From NCBI GenBank assembly GCA_965372385.1, contig CBDVCD010000165.1:1-7650 (forward strand): a stretch of DNA of 7,650 nucleotides, read 5' to 3'. The notes beneath the pieces are model-generated. The model saw nothing but the letters and a program-made list of their open reading frames with translations, was not told the DNA's origin and made no database searches. The DNA comes from JASJBU01 sp965372385 (lineage in GTDB: Bacteria > Pseudomonadota > Gammaproteobacteria > Chromatiales > Chromatiaceae). Shown one piece after another: positions 7,151 through 7,650 of the stretch (its first letter is position 1; every line of letters starts with the position of its first letter). The position numbers were made by a program, and so were the translations under genes.

Positions 7151-7298
7151 GTTGACGAACAAGCCAGAGGGAACGATGGCGACACCCACAACTCATTTCG
7201 ATTGGCGGAGCTGATTGCATGAGAGAAAAACTATACCTATTGTGGGTGGTGTGCATAAATATATCTGGTTTCTTTATACATCGGTCAAAGCCTCATGA
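7151..7298. other. Non-coding stretch after the operon, AT-richer, no recognised gene
   Basis: This stretch follows the ATPase stop and is visibly richer in A and T than the operon, especially at 7225-7285. No convincing intrinsic terminator is present (no GC-rich stem with a T run). A Shine-Dalgarno-like AGAGGG (7166-7171) precedes an ATG at 7175, but the frame closes after 12 codons (MATPTTHFDWRS). The ATG at 7219 opens a 51-codon frame ending at 7374 that overlaps the Fic remnant out of frame. Either could be the beginning of a decayed gene; neither is supported as functional. It also contains a spaced inverted repeat, listed separately. Confidence 0.5.
7183..7248. repeat. Spaced 9-bp inverted repeat downstream of the operon
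   Basis: CACCCACAA (7183-7191) is the exact reverse complement of TTGTGGGTG (7240-7248), with 48 bases between. It could be an operator-like pair, the base of a weak RNA fold, or chance. No T run follows, so it is not a standard intrinsic terminator. Confidence 0.3.
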
Positions 7299-7511
7299 GA
7301 CTCTTTACCACGCTTACCGCTACCAGAAGATAGCGACCTGGAAACCCGTGCCGTACTCAAAAAAGCGGCTCTAGCTCATCGTTATCTGGCTGAATTGAAG
7401 GGGGTATCGGCCACTATTCCTAATGAAGTGATCTTGATCAACACCCTTACCCTGCAAGAGGCCAAAGATAGCTCTGCGGTGGAAAACATCATCACCACCC
7501 ATGACGAACTC
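7299..7511 (+). pseudogene. Fic/DOC family AMPylase, N-terminal fragment (start and catalytic core missing)
   Basis: Read in frame, this segment gives LPEDSDLETRAVLKKAA (7323-7373), then HRYLAELKG, ATIPNEVILINTLTLQEAKD and SSAVENIITTHDEL, the conserved N-terminal region of Fic proteins that transfer AMP to target hydroxyls. SSAVEN (7470-7487) fits the Fic inhibitory motif [S/T]xxxE[G/N]. An in-frame TGA (7296-7298) lies upstream and no ATG or GTG start exists in the frame; the first common start, TTG at 7395, falls inside conserved sequence. Homology ends after HDEL at 7511, where a palindromic repeat begins; the frame runs on to a TAG at 7590 with unrelated residues. The catalytic HPFxxGNG loop is absent. 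I conclude this is a dead remnant left by deletion or insertion. The family call rests on remembered consensus and is fairly strong. Confidence 0.78.
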
Positions 7512-7517
7512 CCGCCT

Positions 7518-7543
7518 CGTTCCCACGCTCTCGCGTGGGAACG
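7518..7543. repeat. REP-like palindrome with perfect 11-bp arms
   Basis: CGTTCCCACGC (7518-7528), loop TCTC, GCGTGGGAACG (7533-7543). The arms are perfectly complementary. I recognise the GTTCCCACGC/GCGTGGGAAC core as a repeat scattered through many gammaproteobacterial genomes, often beside mobile-element debris. There is no T run on either strand, so it is not a typical intrinsic terminator, although the hairpin could still affect mRNA ends. It begins within a few bases of where Fic homology stops, so it marks the breakpoint. Confidence 0.75.
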
Positions 7544-7580
7544 CCTACCCCTCTTACCAAGTGCACAGCATCCTCTGCAG

Positions 7581-7650
7581 TTATCCCGTTAGCTTGTAGA
7601 TGGCGCTGCCGTCGGTGCACAACACGGCGTCAGGATCAACAAGGGGTTCC
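7581..7650 (-). pseudogene. IS1595-like transposase fragment, cut by the window edge
   Basis: On the minus strand from 7649 the frame reads EPLVDPDAVLCTDGSAIYK, then LTG and a TAA at 7583-7581. The PDAVLCTDGSAIYK segment resembles the DDE-domain region of IS1595/ISXO2-like transposases, in which an Asp of the catalytic triad sits in the C-[TS]-D-G motif. In those proteins the chain continues well past this point with the rest of the catalytic domain. Here it stops four codons after IYK begins to diverge, so the 3' part of the gene is missing. Whether the 5' part is intact beyond the window is not visible. Assignment is from remembered motif similarity over about 19 residues, so it is moderate. 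Confidence 0.6.

Noticed and set aside
7219..7374. 51-codon open frame starting at the ATG at 7219 with a hydrophobic beginning
   Set aside because: Its second half overlaps the Fic-matching frame out of phase, no Shine-Dalgarno is clear, and no family is recognisable.
7518..7543. Hairpin as the intrinsic terminator of the transporter operon
   Set aside because: It is almost 370 bases after the last stop and has no T run on either strand; the sequence matches a dispersed palindromic repeat better.
7395..7592. 65-codon open frame taken as an independent small protein
   Set aside because: The TTG start lies inside conserved Fic sequence that is already in frame upstream, and the last third is repeat-derived, so it is a fragment and not a designed small gene.
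7151..7650. CRISPR array or tRNA in the right-hand non-coding region
   Set aside because: No regularly spaced repeats and no cloverleaf-like sequence could be seen.

Overview
The window looks like a chromosomal segment of a gammaproteobacterium. It is moderately GC-rich. FabI closely resembles the E. coli enzyme, and a peptide-type ABC transporter operon lies divergently beside fabI. From memory, fabI also neighbours peptide transporter genes in E. coli (the sap genes) and in Pseudomonas aeruginosa (the npp genes). The palindromic repeat and transposase remnant at the right end would fit a free-living or symbiotic environmental gammaproteobacterium, but the species cannot be read from this sequence.

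Layout. Positions 1-451 (minus) hold the first 150 codons of fabI, cut by the window edge. Positions 452-583 are the divergent intergenic region. Positions 584-7150 (plus) form one tight four-gene operon: a large substrate-binding lipoprotein, a DppB/YejB-type permease, an enlarged DppC/YejE-type permease, and a fused two-domain ATPase of the YejF/NppD/GsiA type. The first two junctions are 4-base ATGA overlaps, and the third is an 8-base gap with no visible Shine-Dalgarno. Together the four genes encode a complete importer: a capture protein anchored in the inner membrane, two pore subunits, and both nucleotide-binding domains in one polypeptide. The substrate is probably a peptide or peptide-like compound (oligopeptide, peptidyl antibiotic or cell-wall peptide), but the sequence does not say which.

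The right end (7151-7650) contains no intact gene. It is a patchwork of remnants: an AT-richer non-coding stretch with a spaced inverted repeat, an N-terminal piece of a Fic-family AMPylase that has lost its start and its catalytic core, a perfect 11-bp-arm REP-like hairpin exactly where Fic homology stops, and the internal end of an IS1595-like transposase on the minus strand running off the edge.

The most unusual points are the two-ended membrane anchoring predicted for the binding protein, the extra membrane hairpin and periplasmic insert in the second permease, identically spaced cysteine quartets in both halves of the ATPase, three glutamines in a normally hydrophobic strand of FabI, and the Fic fragment that keeps the autoinhibitory motif. 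I did not find a wholly new multi-gene system; the operon is an unusual architectural variant of a known transporter class.
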